A DNA stretch of 63,157 nucleotides from Hellea sp. (GCA_020629545.1 JAHDDC010000003.1:69377-132533), one strand, 5' to 3'; positions 25,352 through 35,072 are shown, counted from the stretch's first letter. Program-made: numbers and translations. Notes: generated by a model not told the origin, from the sequence alone.

Positions 25352-26194
25352 ATGACAACCAACACAAATACTAAAGACAAACCCAAATCTTTTCTACGCC
25401 GTAGTGCTCTTGCCTATGTGGGCCTCTATGGCATGGCGTACGACCGCGCTCAGTTGCGCCGAAAGCAAGCCCGTGCCCTCACTGAAACACTATTTGAAGA
25501 TTTGAGTGAACGCGGCGAAGCGACCCTTACGCAGGCCGAATTGATGGTTAAGCAGGCTCGAATTGGAGCTTGGAAAAACTACGCATCTACTGCTGATAAG
25601 GTAACGGAAATCCTACCTATTCCAGTTAAGTCGAAAGTCGAGAAATTGGAAGATGAACTCGCCGCGCTTGAAGCAAGGTTCAAGCGCATGACGGAGGTCG
25701 CGAAGCCAGCAAAATCAAAAAAAGTAAAGGCAAAGATCAAAGCTACAAAAGAAACGGTTTCCCCGAAATTGACCGACCCGGCACCGGTGGTAAATGCCGA
25801 AGAAACTATTCTACCAGCAGAAACAGCGGCTCAGTCGGTAACAAAAACGGAGACAAAAACGGAGACAAAAACTCCGCGTCACATTCCGTATTTTCTGGAT
25901 ATCAAAAGATATGATCCATTAGCTGACGAAGATGTAGTCAGGAAAATCGTCAATCATTGCGGTATCGCTTTGCGCTCCGAAGATGCGCGTTACGTTGCCT
26001 GTTCGGATGAAAGTGAGCGCGTAACCGTCCGCGAAAGCTGGTTGAAGCGAAAACTGGGCCTGACAATAGATGACAAGGCCCTCGATGCAAAAGTCCTTGA
26101 TGTTTGCGGTCTCATGCAGCGCGATCAAAAGAAAAATCGTGTTACCTTCTATTATCTATTGGCCAAGAAAGAGCGTTTGCTCGAAAGCCTCTAA
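25352..26194 (+). CDS. Phasin-like N-terminal helix domain joined to a DUF2853-like domain
   Basis: A 280-residue cytosolic protein. Residues about 12-110 are helical, beginning LRRSALAYVGLYGMAYDRAQ, the look of polyhydroxyalkanoate-granule phasins. Residues about 110-165 are a Lys/Ala-rich linker, including a short duplicated TETKTETKT stretch. The C-terminal 100 residues (RKIVNHCGIALRSEDARYVA, then VTFYYLLAKKERLLE) resemble DUF2853. ATG 25352 has GGAGTT six bases upstream, so it is preferred to the ATG at 25340. Both family calls are by eye. A granule or nucleoid-bridging role like PhaF is conceivable. No PHA synthase is nearby. Confidence 0.6.
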   Translation: MTTNTNTKDKPKSFLRRSALAYVGLYGMAYDRAQLRRKQARALTETLFEDLSERGEATLTQAELMVKQARIGAWKNYASTADKVTEILPIPVKSKVEKLEDELAALEARFKRMTEVAKPAKSKKVKAKIKATKETVSPKLTDPAPVVNAEETILPAETAAQSVTKTETKTETKTPRHIPYFLDIKRYDPLADEDVVRKIVNHCGIALRSEDARYVACSDESERVTVRESWLKRKLGLTIDDKALDAKVLDVCGLMQRDQKKNRVTFYYLLAKKERLLESL

Positions 26195-26230
26195 ATTCTC
26201 CCCGAAGGACTTTTTGTCTTTCATCTCTAA

Positions 26231-26263
26231 GCCGGACGTTTTCATTGCGCGTCCGGCTTTTTT
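26231..26263 (+). terminator. Rho-independent terminator after the phasin-like gene
   Basis: Perfect 8-bp stem GCCGGACG / CGTCCGGC with an 11-nt loop, then six T, 36 bp after the stop. Confidence 0.88.
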
Positions 26264-26363
26264 GCTTTCTCTGTTGATTTCTTCTATAAGATTTAGGTGG
26301 AATTGTTCGTGAGTTCTGTGATATGGCCTGTGGCTCGAGTATAATTTTGCGCGGAACAAGCAA

Positions 26364-27740
26364 ATGACGAAATGGACACCTTCATCTTGGCGGAGCAAAC
26401 CGGCCAAGCATATTCCGGAAGACTATCCGGATTTACAACATTTGGCTGATATCGAGAAAACTCTTAAAGGTTACCCGCCACTTGTTTTTGCAGGTGAGGC
26501 TAGACGTTTGAAAAAACGGCTAGGCGAGGTTGCGTTGGGAAATTCATTTCTTTTGCAAGGCGGCGACTGCGCAGAAAGTTTTAAGGAATTCCATCCCGAC
26601 AATCTTAGAGACATGTTCCGGGTCATGATGCAAATGGCTGTTGTTCTGACCTACGGAGCAGGGCAGCCTATTGTTAAAGTCGGCCGGATCGCAGGTCAGT
26701 TTGGAAAGCCGCGCTCGTCACCAACCGAAACGCGAGATGGCGTAACACTGCCAAGCTATCGCGGTGACAATATTAATGCCATGCCGTTCACTCCCGAAGA
26801 CAGAACGCCCGATCCTGAGCGCCTTCTAAAGGCTTATGGACAGTCAGCGGCAACGCTTAATCTTCTCCGGGCTTTTTCGACAGGTGGTTATGCGAATTTG
26901 CGCAATATCCATAAGTGGACCTTGGGATTTGTCGGAGGTTCTGAACAGACTGAAAAGTATAAAAAGCTTTGTAACAAGATAGCCGATGCATTGGATTTTA
27001 TGGAAGCCTGCGGTGTGACGCCTGAATCGACACCTCAAATGGCATCCACGGAGTACTACACCAGCCATGAGGGATTATTGCTGGGTTATGAAGAAGCCAT
27101 GACCCGCATAGATAGCACGACGGGGCGTTGGTACGATACGTCCGCACATATGCTTTGGATTGGTAACCGGACTCGACAGCTCGATCACGCTCATGTTGAA
27201 TTTTTGAGAGGTGTCGAAAATCCAATTGCGATGAAGATCAGCGATAACCTGGAAAATGACGAGTTATTGCGACTGCTGGATGTTTTGAACCCATCAAACG
27301 AACCGGGCCGAATGACTTTGATTTCGCGTTTTGGGCACGACAAAGTCGCGAAAGGTTTGCCGCGCTTAGCTCGAACTATCAAGTCAGAAGGACGCCATGT
27401 CGTCTGGTCTTGCGACCCCATGCACGGAAATACGCTAAAAACTGATAGCGGATATAAGACGCGCCCATTTGATAATATTCTGTCGGAAGTTAAAAGCTTT
27501 ATGCAGGTCCTGCATAGCGAGGATTGTTGGCCCGGAGGGGTTCACTTTGAAATGACCGGACAAAATGTTACGGAATGTCTAGGCGGTGCGCGCGCAGTTC
27601 GTGAGGAAGATTTATCATCGCGCTATCATACGCATTGCGATCCGAGGCTCAATGCTAATCAAGCGCTTGAGCTCGCATTCTTAATCTCGGAAGAGCTGGG
27701 CAGCTACCGCAAGAAAGAAGCAGCCCGCCTTGCTGGCTAA
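26364..27740 (+). CDS. aroG: Class II 3-deoxy-7-phosphoheptulonate synthase (DAHP synthase)
   Basis: A 458-residue plant-type (class II) DAHP synthase, first step of the shikimate pathway (phosphoenolpyruvate plus erythrose 4-phosphate). Signatures: [13 protein letters not shown] at the N terminus, [11 protein letters not shown] (about residue 65), [27 protein letters not shown] and [18 protein letters not shown]. Length is usual for the class. It stands alone between the phasin-like gene and hup, convergent with the latter. Confidence 0.95.
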   Translation: MTKWTPSSWRSKPAKHIPEDYPDLQHLADIEKTLKGYPPLVFAGEARRLKKRLGEVALGNSFLLQGGDCAESFKEFHPDNLRDMFRVMMQMAVVLTYGAGQPIVKVGRIAGQFGKPRSSPTETRDGVTLPSYRGDNINAMPFTPEDRTPDPERLLKAYGQSAATLNLLRAFSTGGYANLRNIHKWTLGFVGGSEQTEKYKKLCNKIADALDFMEACGVTPESTPQMASTEYYTSHEGLLLGYEEAMTRIDSTTGRWYDTSAHMLWIGNRTRQLDHAHVEFLRGVENPIAMKISDNLENDELLRLLDVLNPSNEPGRMTLISRFGHDKVAKGLPRLARTIKSEGRHVVWSCDPMHGNTLKTDSGYKTRPFDNILSEVKSFMQVLHSEDCWPGGVHFEMTGQNVTECLGGARAVREEDLSSRYHTHCDPRLNANQALELAFLISEELGSYRKKEAARLAG

Positions 27741-27763
27741 AAACTAATTGAAAAATACCAAAT

Positions 27764-27791
27764 AAAAAAGCCGCCGTGGTGCAACGGCGGC
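27764..27791 (-). terminator. Rho-independent terminator of hup
   Basis: Stem GCCGCCGT / ACGGCGGC (8 bp, perfect) with a GGTGCA loop; on the minus strand it is followed by six T. It terminates hup and, with a weaker T tract, may also stop the convergent aroG. Confidence 0.88.
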
Positions 27792-27816
27792 TTCGCATTA
27801 CGTGGGAGCGTAATTT

Positions 27817-28083
27817 CTAAAGATCTTTGAGGCCAACAGATGGCTTAAATTGAGCAGACGTTTTCGCTTTTGCCATCATTGTTTTGCCGGTCGCAGGATT
27901 GCGCATTTCGCGCGCTGGACGATGCTTGGCGACAAATTGACCAAAGCCAGGAATGGCAACATTCTGGTTACCTTTCAGCTGACCAACAATAGTTTCGCAA
28001 AAAGCATTTACAAATTCGCCAGCTTGAGACTGAGACGTTCCGCAGCTGGTAGCGATGGCGGCAACAAGTTCTTTCTTGTTCAT
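27817..28083 (-). CDS. hup: HU-family DNA-binding protein
   Basis: An 88-residue histone-like protein. It begins MNKKELVAAIATSCGTSQSQ, contains GFGQFVAKHRPAREMRNPATG (the beta-arm segment with the intercalating Pro in RNPATG) and ends without extra domain. It bends and compacts chromosomal DNA as a dimer. Upstream, at 28152-28166, lies an exact CtrA-type box, suggesting cell-cycle control. Confidence 0.95.
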   Translation of the reverse strand: MNKKELVAAIATSCGTSQSQAGEFVNAFCETIVGQLKGNQNVAIPGFGQFVAKHRPAREMRNPATGKTMMAKAKTSAQFKPSVGLKDL

Positions 28084-28151
28084 AGCATACCCCTTTTAGG
28101 TTTGGACCCGTCCTCATGACTGGCCGTTAACACATATCCTAACGGGAATGG

Positions 28152-28166
28152 TTAAGCTTTGGTTAA
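28152..28166. promoter_or_regulatory. CtrA-type box upstream of hup
   Basis: TTAA, seven bases (GCTTTGG), TTAA: the exact full-site consensus for the alphaproteobacterial cell-cycle regulator CtrA. It lies about 70 bp upstream of the hup start. A TATGTG at suitable distance could be the -10. Binding is predicted from motif only. Confidence 0.5.
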
Positions 28167-28343
28167 AGGGGCCTGTAATATAGGGGTTTTCGGGCCTTCT
28201 GCCCTGTTTTCAAACGATATTTTGTTAACGAACTTTGGAATTTTCATTCACTTTTAGGGCCCTATACGCCTGAGAAGAGGTTAATAGAATCAGAGTGATT
28301 TGCCTGTTGTGTCTTGACCCTCTTGCCATTAAGCCCTTGATCA

Positions 28344-29246
28344 ATGGTGAAAATGATTAAAATTGGCGTGGTAGGAGCGGGGAAATTCGGCGGCTATCAC
28401 ATCGGCAAATGTACTGCTCACCCCGGTGTTGAATATATCGGTGTTTTTGACAAAAATGATGACGCAGCTAATGCGCAATCCGCCAAAGTTGGCGGCCGTG
28501 TTTTTAAAAGCCCAGCAGCGCTGTTTAAGGCCTGTGATGCTGTCATTATCGCGGCGCCCGCCACGGCCCATGGTCAGCTGGCTATTGCGGCCCTCGAGCA
28601 GGGGCTTCACATTTTGGTTGAAAAACCACTTGCAACCACACTAGCTGATGCCACGCGTATCGCAGATTTGGCTGATATAGAAAATCTGTGTGTGCTTGCT
28701 GGACATCAGGAACGATATGTTGCCAGAGCGATCGGACTCGGTGATGTGCCTGAACAGCCATTACTGATTAAAGCGCAGCGATTAAATCCGTTTTCGCCCC
28801 GAGGGACAGACACATCAGTCACGCTTGATTTGATGACCCATGACATTGATCTGGTGAATTGGCTGATGGGGGGAAGTCCGCATTTGGTGACTGGCCAAAC
28901 CTTCAAAGAACGTACCGCTTGGCCTGACCATAGTTTTGCGGAGCTAAGCTATGAGAGTGGACTGGCTTTTCTCGAGGCTTCTCGTTTGGCTGAAGTCAGT
29001 CAGCGCATATTGGAGATAACCTATCCAAGCGGCACTGTGCGAGTTGACCTTAACGCCAAGACTCTGATTAATGACACGCCATTTAACCTAAATAAAAATT
29101 TTGCGGACATGCCCGATGCACGGGATAGCCTAGCCGCTGGGATGAATGAGTTTGTGTCCGCCATCACCCACAAAAGGACAGCTTTTATTTCCGCTCTGGA
29201 CGGGCTAGAAGCCGTTAAGATCGCGCAAACGATTGATCAAAATTAA
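28344..29246 (+). CDS. Gfo/Idh/MocA family oxidoreductase (GnnA-like)
   Basis: A 300-residue NAD(P)-dependent oxidoreductase. The Rossmann motif is GVVGAGKFGGYH (residues about 8-19), and EKPLATTLADA is the family Glu-Lys-Pro. The segments HQERYVARAIGL and RGTDTSVTLDLMTHDIDL resemble alphaproteobacterial enzymes found with lipid A genes, such as GnnA, which oxidises UDP-GlcNAc at C3 for diaminoglucose lipid A. No GnnB aminotransferase or lpx gene is adjacent, so the specific role is tentative. ATG 28353 is an alternative start. The gene leads a pair with the serine hydrolase 24 bp downstream. Confidence 0.75.
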   Translation: MVKMIKIGVVGAGKFGGYHIGKCTAHPGVEYIGVFDKNDDAANAQSAKVGGRVFKSPAALFKACDAVIIAAPATAHGQLAIAALEQGLHILVEKPLATTLADATRIADLADIENLCVLAGHQERYVARAIGLGDVPEQPLLIKAQRLNPFSPRGTDTSVTLDLMTHDIDLVNWLMGGSPHLVTGQTFKERTAWPDHSFAELSYESGLAFLEASRLAEVSQRILEITYPSGTVRVDLNAKTLINDTPFNLNKNFADMPDARDSLAAGMNEFVSAITHKRTAFISALDGLEAVKIAQTIDQN

Positions 29247-29270
29247 GGCCGGAATGACAAGGGCGGGGAT

Positions 29271-30467
29271 ATGAAATTTCTGTTGAGAATATTGGGCGCA
29301 TTTATTGTGCTCTTGATTGTACTCGCGGTTCTAAATCTTGGTAAATTGCAACGCCTGATGCGCGTAAATAGCTTGTTCGAGGCCAACAAGATTGTCCATA
29401 ATTTTTCAAACATGGATGAGGCGCTTTACGCAGCGCCCCTGCCGGCCCCTGCAGACCAACATCAATGGCCCGAAGATCTGCAGGCTTTGCCAGAAACGAT
29501 CTCGATCAACGGTAAGTCCCAGAACCTGCACGACTTCCTAACCGAGACGGATACAACGGCTCTTTTGGTTATTAAAAACGGTACTATAATATACGAAGAC
29601 TACTTTCTCGGAACAGGGCAGGACGATCAGCGGATCAGCTGGTCCATGGCCAAGTCTTATTTGTCCGCTATTTTTGGAATTGCCCTTCAAGACGGCCTTA
29701 TCAAATCGCTCGAAGACCCTGTCGATAAATATGTCCCTGAACTTACAGGCAGCGCATATGAAGGGGCGTCTATCCGCAATGTGCTCAACATGGCCAGCGG
29801 CGTAAAATTCAATGAAGACTATCTCGATAAAAACAGCGACATCAACAAGATGGGCCGGGTGCTGGCAATAGGCGGCTCCATGGATGAGTTTGCGGCCTCC
29901 ATAAGCGAGCGGGCGCGAGAGCCAGGCTCGGGCCGCCAATATGTATCTATTGATACCCATGTCATCGGCATGGTGCTGCGAGCAGTAACTGGAAAATCGA
30001 ATCTGGATTATCTTAATGAGAAATTATGGAGCAAGCTGGGCCCCGGCGCAGACGGGTATTACCTAACGGATGGTGACGGCGTCGCCTTTGTTCTCGGTGG
30101 TCTCAATATGCGAACGCGCGACTACGCCTTATTTGGACAGCTCTTCCTCAATAAAGGGCGATGGAAAGGGGAGCAAATCATCCCCACGCGCTGGGTCGCG
30201 CAATCGACCAGAGCGTCAGCCCCGCCCGATACGGAAGGGACAGGCGTCAATTATGGCTATCAATGGTGGGTGCCGGCCGATAGCCACGGAGATTATTTTG
30301 CCGTCGGGATTTACAGCCAATATATCTATGTTGACCCGCGCTCCAATATGGTGATCGTCAAAAACTCCGCGGATAGAGAATTCAAAAACCCATCCCCATC
30401 CGGTCAAGGCTATAAAATCGATACAATTGATATGTTCAGATCACTCGCGGATTTTTACGGAGACTAG
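29271..30467 (+). CDS. Membrane-anchored serine hydrolase of the beta-lactamase / penicillin-binding family
   Basis: A 398-residue protein with one N-terminal membrane segment (about residues 5-24), then a beta-lactamase-class-C-like domain. The nucleophile is in ISWSMAKSYLSA (Ser-x-x-Lys, near residue 127), the second motif is YVSID (Tyr-x-Ser), and a His-Gly stretch (SHGDYFAVG) takes the KTG position. Family members include esterases, D-aminopeptidases and DD-peptidases; sequence does not choose among them. The domain probably faces the periplasm. Confidence 0.82.
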   Translation: MKFLLRILGAFIVLLIVLAVLNLGKLQRLMRVNSLFEANKIVHNFSNMDEALYAAPLPAPADQHQWPEDLQALPETISINGKSQNLHDFLTETDTTALLVIKNGTIIYEDYFLGTGQDDQRISWSMAKSYLSAIFGIALQDGLIKSLEDPVDKYVPELTGSAYEGASIRNVLNMASGVKFNEDYLDKNSDINKMGRVLAIGGSMDEFAASISERAREPGSGRQYVSIDTHVIGMVLRAVTGKSNLDYLNEKLWSKLGPGADGYYLTDGDGVAFVLGGLNMRTRDYALFGQLFLNKGRWKGEQIIPTRWVAQSTRASAPPDTEGTGVNYGYQWWVPADSHGDYFAVGIYSQYIYVDPRSNMVIVKNSADREFKNPSPSGQGYKIDTIDMFRSLADFYGD

Positions 30468-30584
30468 TGGCGTGATAACCGGAGTAGGGAAGTGGGAGGG
30501 CCGATTTCCAAGCGGAATATTGATTAAAGGACGAAATAATGGGGCGAATATCACTTCTGCGTTTCCGGACTATGGAGGTTAAAA

Positions 30585-31082
30585 ATGATAGACTGTGTGC
30601 TTCAAGGATATTGGCTTGGTAAACGAATTGAACAGCATTATTTGAGATGCGAAGAAAATCATGCAGGATGCAATCAAATTATATCTTGGTTATTGGATGA
30701 TGTTCAAATTTTCCCCGAGGCGGTAAGAGTATATTTTGAAAACAGTGATGATGAAGAATCAGAATTGAAAACCTATTTCAATGGTAATGCACATACCGTA
30801 GAAGGAATTGGGTCTTTTCTTTTTATTCAAGAAACGGTTTTTTTTGAGGAGGACATAGTTCCCGATAGGAAAGTCTTTCTAACTCACGATCATCTTCTAG
30901 ATTTACTGGAAAAGTATGACGCCCACTATGTTAAAAATAAAAGGTCAAAGCACGCTGAAAACGAAATCAGATTTAAAATAAGTTACATCTGTGGTGGGGA
31001 AAAAGCTGGGAAAGAATTTAAAAAAATAGGTGGACGGATACAAGAGGATCAATTTGATGACGATTTCTCGGTGAAGTGTTAA
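30585..31082 (+). CDS. Hypothetical protein of AT-rich composition (165 aa)
   Basis: A 165-residue acidic protein that I do not recognise. It starts at ATG 30585 with GGAGG nine bases upstream, a good ribosome-binding site. The DNA is clearly more AT-rich than its neighbours, and the protein is rich in Glu, Asp, Lys and Phe, with clusters such as ENSDDEESEL and ETVFFEEDIV. It has no signal peptide or transmembrane segment. Flanking gaps of 117 and 268 bp hold no recognisable gene. The composition suggests recent acquisition. Size, acidity and isolation would fit an orphan immunity protein, but no toxin is adjacent and I do not claim it. Confidence 0.65.
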   Translation: MIDCVLQGYWLGKRIEQHYLRCEENHAGCNQIISWLLDDVQIFPEAVRVYFENSDDEESELKTYFNGNAHTVEGIGSFLFIQETVFFEEDIVPDRKVFLTHDHLLDLLEKYDAHYVKNKRSKHAENEIRFKISYICGGEKAGKEFKKIGGRIQEDQFDDDFSVKC

Positions 31083-31350
31083 TGAGTAGAGCTCTGGTTG
31101 AATTATAGACGTTTATAAATCGTTTTTCCCTCAACGAGTGGATATCACGTGTCGTTATTACCGGCAGATACCACTTAAGTCGTCCAAAGTTAAACACTAC
31201 GCCATTGGGCACATCAGTTGAAACCCTCAGGTGACCCCCGCTAACGTTTCCACTCTTGTCGTAGGCCCTTTCTCCGGCGCCAGCTTTAATTTTGGTGAAG
31301 CGCCGATAACTTTGCTTGCGGCGTTCGCGCGGCGGGGGTAAACCCGCGCT

Positions 31351-33021
31351 ATGACTCAGACGCTTAAAATTGCTTCGGCGCAGCTTAATCCGATTGTTGG
31401 AGATTTGGACGGGAATTATGCCAAAGCTGTCGCGGCCTATGACCGGGCGAAAGCGGGCGGGGCAGATATACTCGTTCTGCCGGAACTGTTCATCCTAGGA
31501 TATCCGCCGGAAGATCTGGTGCTCAAGCCCGCCGCCGTCACGGATTGCCGTCTTAAGGCCGAAGCCTTTGCAAAATTAACCGAGGGCGGCCCTGCGGTAG
31601 TCTTCCCGTTGCCGTGGCGCGACGGGGACAAGCTCCACAATGCGGCCGCCTTTATGCAAGGTGGGGCTATTACGGATATTCGCTTTAAACATCATTTGCC
31701 GAATTACGGCGTGTTTGATGAAGCGCGCGTCTTTGACCGCGGGCCGTTGCCAGATCCCATTATCTTTAACGGAATCAAGATCGGCCTGCCGATCTGTGAG
31801 GATTTGTGGCAAAAGGGCGTAGCGAGCCATCTGGCGGATCAAGGCGCGGAAATTCTGATTTCCCCCAATGGATCGCCCTGGCGCCGGACGGCGTTGTCTG
31901 AACGTGTCGAAGCGCTCGGCGAGAAGGTTCACAATGAAGGTTTGCCGCTAATCTACGTCAATCAGATCGGGGGACAGGATGAACTCGTCTTTGACGGCTC
32001 TAGCTTTTCCATGGCCGCAGATGAGACCATTGTTCAATCACTCCGTTCTTTCATCGAAGATTATGACATTGCGAGCTGGGAGAAGCGAGGCGGGGTCTGG
32101 ACCTGTGTTAAAGCCGCGACATATGATCAGTTGACGGGTCACGAAGCGGATTGGCGCGCCATGTGTCTGGGGCTTGGGGATTACGTCAATAAAAACGGAT
32201 TTAAGCAGATTGTTCTCGGCATGTCTGGCGGGATTGATAGCGCTATAGCTGCAACCATCGCCGTTGATGCGCTGGGCCCTGATCGGGTCTGGTGCATTAT
32301 GATGCCGTCAAAATTCACATCGGATAATAGTCTGGATGATGCCAAGGTCTGTTCGAACCGGATCGGCGCGCGTTATGATATTATTTCTATCGCGCCTGCT
32401 GTGCAGGCATTTGACGAAATGACCGAGCCGTTCTTCAAAGATCTGCCGCCGAGTACAGCCGAGGAAAATATACAATCTCGCGCTCGGGCGCTGACTCTGA
32501 TGGCGCTATCCAATAAGTTTGGACCTATGCTGGTGACAACAGGGAATAAGTCCGAAATGGCTGTTGGCTATGCGACGCTATATGGGGATATGTGCGGGGG
32601 CTATAACCCGCTTAAGGACGTTTATAAAACTGAAGTTTTTGCTCTGGCTGAATGGCGGAATAAGAATACACCTGATGACCTTCTGGGCGCGGATAATCCG
32701 ATCCCGCAAAACATCATCACCAAGCCGCCAACGGCAGAACTGCGCGAGAACCAGAAAGACAGTGATAGCCTGCCCGAATATCCGGTGCTGGACGACATCT
32801 TATTTGGCCTGATCGAGCAGGAATTATCTGTTGAAGAAATCCTGGCGCGAGGGCATAAGCCCGCCGACGTCAAACGGGTACAACACTTGCTCTACATTGC
32901 AGAATATAAAAGGCGCCAGGCTCCCCCAGGCGTCAAGATCGGGAATAAAAACTTTGGCCGCGATCGCCGGTATCCGATAACCAATAAATATCGGGATGTT
33001 GTCCCGTCAGAAGATAGCTAG
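31351..33021 (+). CDS. nadE: Glutamine-dependent NAD+ synthetase
   Basis: A 556-residue two-domain enzyme: an N-terminal nitrilase-type glutaminase (about residues 1-260; Glu in LPELFILGYPPEDL, Lys in RFKHHLPNYGVFDE, Cys in LPICEDLW) and a C-terminal NAD synthetase domain with the ATP-PPi loop LGMSGGIDSA (about residue 290). It amidates deamido-NAD in the last step of NAD synthesis. gltX follows 12 bp downstream, a common alphaproteobacterial pairing. Confidence 0.96.
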   Translation: MTQTLKIASAQLNPIVGDLDGNYAKAVAAYDRAKAGGADILVLPELFILGYPPEDLVLKPAAVTDCRLKAEAFAKLTEGGPAVVFPLPWRDGDKLHNAAAFMQGGAITDIRFKHHLPNYGVFDEARVFDRGPLPDPIIFNGIKIGLPICEDLWQKGVASHLADQGAEILISPNGSPWRRTALSERVEALGEKVHNEGLPLIYVNQIGGQDELVFDGSSFSMAADETIVQSLRSFIEDYDIASWEKRGGVWTCVKAATYDQLTGHEADWRAMCLGLGDYVNKNGFKQIVLGMSGGIDSAIAATIAVDALGPDRVWCIMMPSKFTSDNSLDDAKVCSNRIGARYDIISIAPAVQAFDEMTEPFFKDLPPSTAEENIQSRARALTLMALSNKFGPMLVTTGNKSEMAVGYATLYGDMCGGYNPLKDVYKTEVFALAEWRNKNTPDDLLGADNPIPQNIITKPPTAELRENQKDSDSLPEYPVLDDILFGLIEQELSVEEILARGHKPADVKRVQHLLYIAEYKRRQAPPGVKIGNKNFGRDRRYPITNKYRDVVPSEDS

Positions 33022-33033
33022 AAAAGAGACGAT

Positions 33034-34374
33034 ATGTCCGTAATAGTCAGATTTGCGCCGTCCCCAACCGGGAAACTCCATGTTGGTAATGTGCGTACCG
33101 CGCTCCTCAATTATTTGTTTGTCCGAGAGCAGGGCGGCAAGTTCATTCTGCGTATTGATGACACGGATTTGGAGCGTTCGACCAAAGCCTATGAAGAAGG
33201 CATTCAAGCTGATCTTTCATGGCTGGGTATGAATTGGGACAGCACGTTTAATCAGTCTGATAAATTCGCTATTTATGACAGCGCCGCGGACCGGCTTCGT
33301 GAGGCCGGATTATTATATGCTTGTTACGAAACCGCGGATGAGCTGGATAAACAGCGCAAATTACTGCGCGTAGCCGGCAAGCCGCCGGTATATGACCGCT
33401 CGGCTCTTGCGCTAACAGATGCGCAGAAAAAAGCCTATGAAGATGAGGGCCGTTCGCCCCATTGGCGTTTCAAACTGTCTGGGAACGTTGTGACCTGGAA
33501 TGATATGGTGCGCGGCGAACAATCTATCGACACCAGCTCATTGTCTGACCCGGTTTTGATCCGGGGCGATGGAAGCTATCTCTACACACTTCCAAGTGTT
33601 GTCGATGATATTGATGCCGAGATTACCCACGTCATTCGCGGCGAAGATCATGTCACCAATTCAGGCGCGCAGATAGAAATCTTCCGGGCCCTGTCTGATC
33701 ATCTTCCCAACTTTGCACATACGCCCTTATTGGTGGGCAAGGACGGTAAGGGCTTGTCCAAGCGCCTTGGCTCCTTGTCGATTGAACAGCTCCGTGAAGA
33801 CGGGCTTGAGCCGCTCGCGGTCTGTTCATTGCTCGGTAAAATCGGCACATCCGACCCAGTTGAAATCCGAGGATCCATGGAGCAATTATCTTCAGAATTT
33901 GCCTTTAGCAAAATTGGCCGGGCTCCGGCGCGTTTCGACGAAGATGAGCTTATGTTGCTAAATGGTAAGCTGTTGAACGAAACTGAATATAAGGACGTAA
34001 AAGACAGACTTGAAGCCTTCGGCGTGGGCGGCGGTGAAGAGTTCTGGAATTTAATCAGAGCAAACATCACCAAGCTCTCCGACGCGGTCAGCTGGAGCGT
34101 TATGGCCTTTGCGCCTATGACGGGGCAGATCGATCCACAAGATTTGGAATATTGTCAGCTTGCCGCGGATAGCCTGCCGGATGAACTCGATGCTGAAAGC
34201 TGGAGCAAATGGACGGCTTTTCTGAAAGAAACAACAGGCCGTAAAGGCAAGTCACTCTTTATGCCCTTGCGCCTCGCGCTGACGGGAAGAGCTCGCGGAC
34301 CCGAAATGAATAAAATGTTGTTGGTTTTGGGGGCGGAGAAGGCTCGCGCCCGTCTAAAAGGACAAGCGGGATAA
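33034..34374 (+). CDS. gltX: Glutamate-tRNA ligase
   Basis: A 446-residue class I aminoacyl-tRNA synthetase. The HIGH motif is PSPTGKLHVGNVR (HVGN), and the KMSKS-type motif is KGLSKRLGS near residue 245. The C-terminal helical anticodon-binding region is present, so it is full length and not a GluQRS. Alphaproteobacteria usually carry two GltX, one also charging tRNA-Gln for GatCAB; the window does not show which this is. Confidence 0.95.
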   Translation: MSVIVRFAPSPTGKLHVGNVRTALLNYLFVREQGGKFILRIDDTDLERSTKAYEEGIQADLSWLGMNWDSTFNQSDKFAIYDSAADRLREAGLLYACYETADELDKQRKLLRVAGKPPVYDRSALALTDAQKKAYEDEGRSPHWRFKLSGNVVTWNDMVRGEQSIDTSSLSDPVLIRGDGSYLYTLPSVVDDIDAEITHVIRGEDHVTNSGAQIEIFRALSDHLPNFAHTPLLVGKDGKGLSKRLGSLSIEQLREDGLEPLAVCSLLGKIGTSDPVEIRGSMEQLSSEFAFSKIGRAPARFDEDELMLLNGKLLNETEYKDVKDRLEAFGVGGGEEFWNLIRANITKLSDAVSWSVMAFAPMTGQIDPQDLEYCQLAADSLPDELDAESWSKWTAFLKETTGRKGKSLFMPLRLALTGRARGPEMNKMLLVLGAEKARARLKGQAG

Positions 34375-34375
34375 A

Positions 34376-34822
34376 TTAAGTCCCTTGCGATCTTTTCCAC
34401 ATTAATCCGCTAATCCAGAGTGCAAAACATACGATCAATGGATCGGCCCAGTCACCTTTGATCGTTCCGCGCCGAGTCAGTGGGTGATCCGGTTTTATGG
34501 TTGCATCAAAACCCTCGCCCTGCAGCCGCATATCTCGAGTAAAAGGAGATGGCGCCGTCAAGCTCAAGAGATAGTCGTCTGAATAGATATCAAACTCGCG
34601 GATGAATGTGCTTGTTTTTTGCGTTGAAACTACCGGTTCACCATTTCGTGCCAACGTCCAATATCCGCTAAACGGGCCGCCTTTCTCAATATGATAACCT
34701 GTATCCTGAAATATCATGCGGCCACTTTCAGTCATCATGTCATAGAAAATCTCTGCTTTAAACGTTTCGCCAGTGACGTTGAAATTATTTGTAAATGGGT
34801 TTTTAGGGTTAAATTCAATCAT
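34376..34822 (-). CDS. Small membrane-tailed protein, possibly Tubby/LURP-like fold
   Basis: A 148-residue protein. Its body is a run of short beta strands (GRMIFQDTGYHIEKGG, STFIREFDIYSDDYLLSL, MRLQGEGFDATIKPD), the rhythm seen in Tubby C-terminal/LURP-one/scramblase-like proteins, followed by a C-terminal hydrophobic segment ADPLIVCFALWISGLMW that could anchor it to the inner membrane. It is convergent with gltX, one base apart. I do not recognise the exact family; the fold idea is tentative. Confidence 0.55.
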   Translation of the reverse strand: MIEFNPKNPFTNNFNVTGETFKAEIFYDMMTESGRMIFQDTGYHIEKGGPFSGYWTLARNGEPVVSTQKTSTFIREFDIYSDDYLLSLTAPSPFTRDMRLQGEGFDATIKPDHPLTRRGTIKGDWADPLIVCFALWISGLMWKRSQGT

Positions 34823-35072
34823 AGAAATTCATGTGGGCATAGTTTCCGAATATGACAAGCCTTATTTGGTTCATCGGATGCCGAGTTGAATTATCTTGCT
34901 GGCGGCTTCAATCTATCGATCAAATATGATGATCTACTCTGTATTTGTGATGGCGAAATTGGTCATCAGTTCTTGGCTGGATTACGAAATATGGTCGTCA
35001 CGGAAAGTTGAACATTGCCTAGCTGACAATGCATCGAATGTCCCGTAGTCTGCGGGAAAGGGAGAAACGAAA

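Noticed and set aside
31083..31350. Gene remnant or tRNA in the gap before nadE
   Set aside because: No open frame of useful length, no cloverleaf and no similarity recognised.
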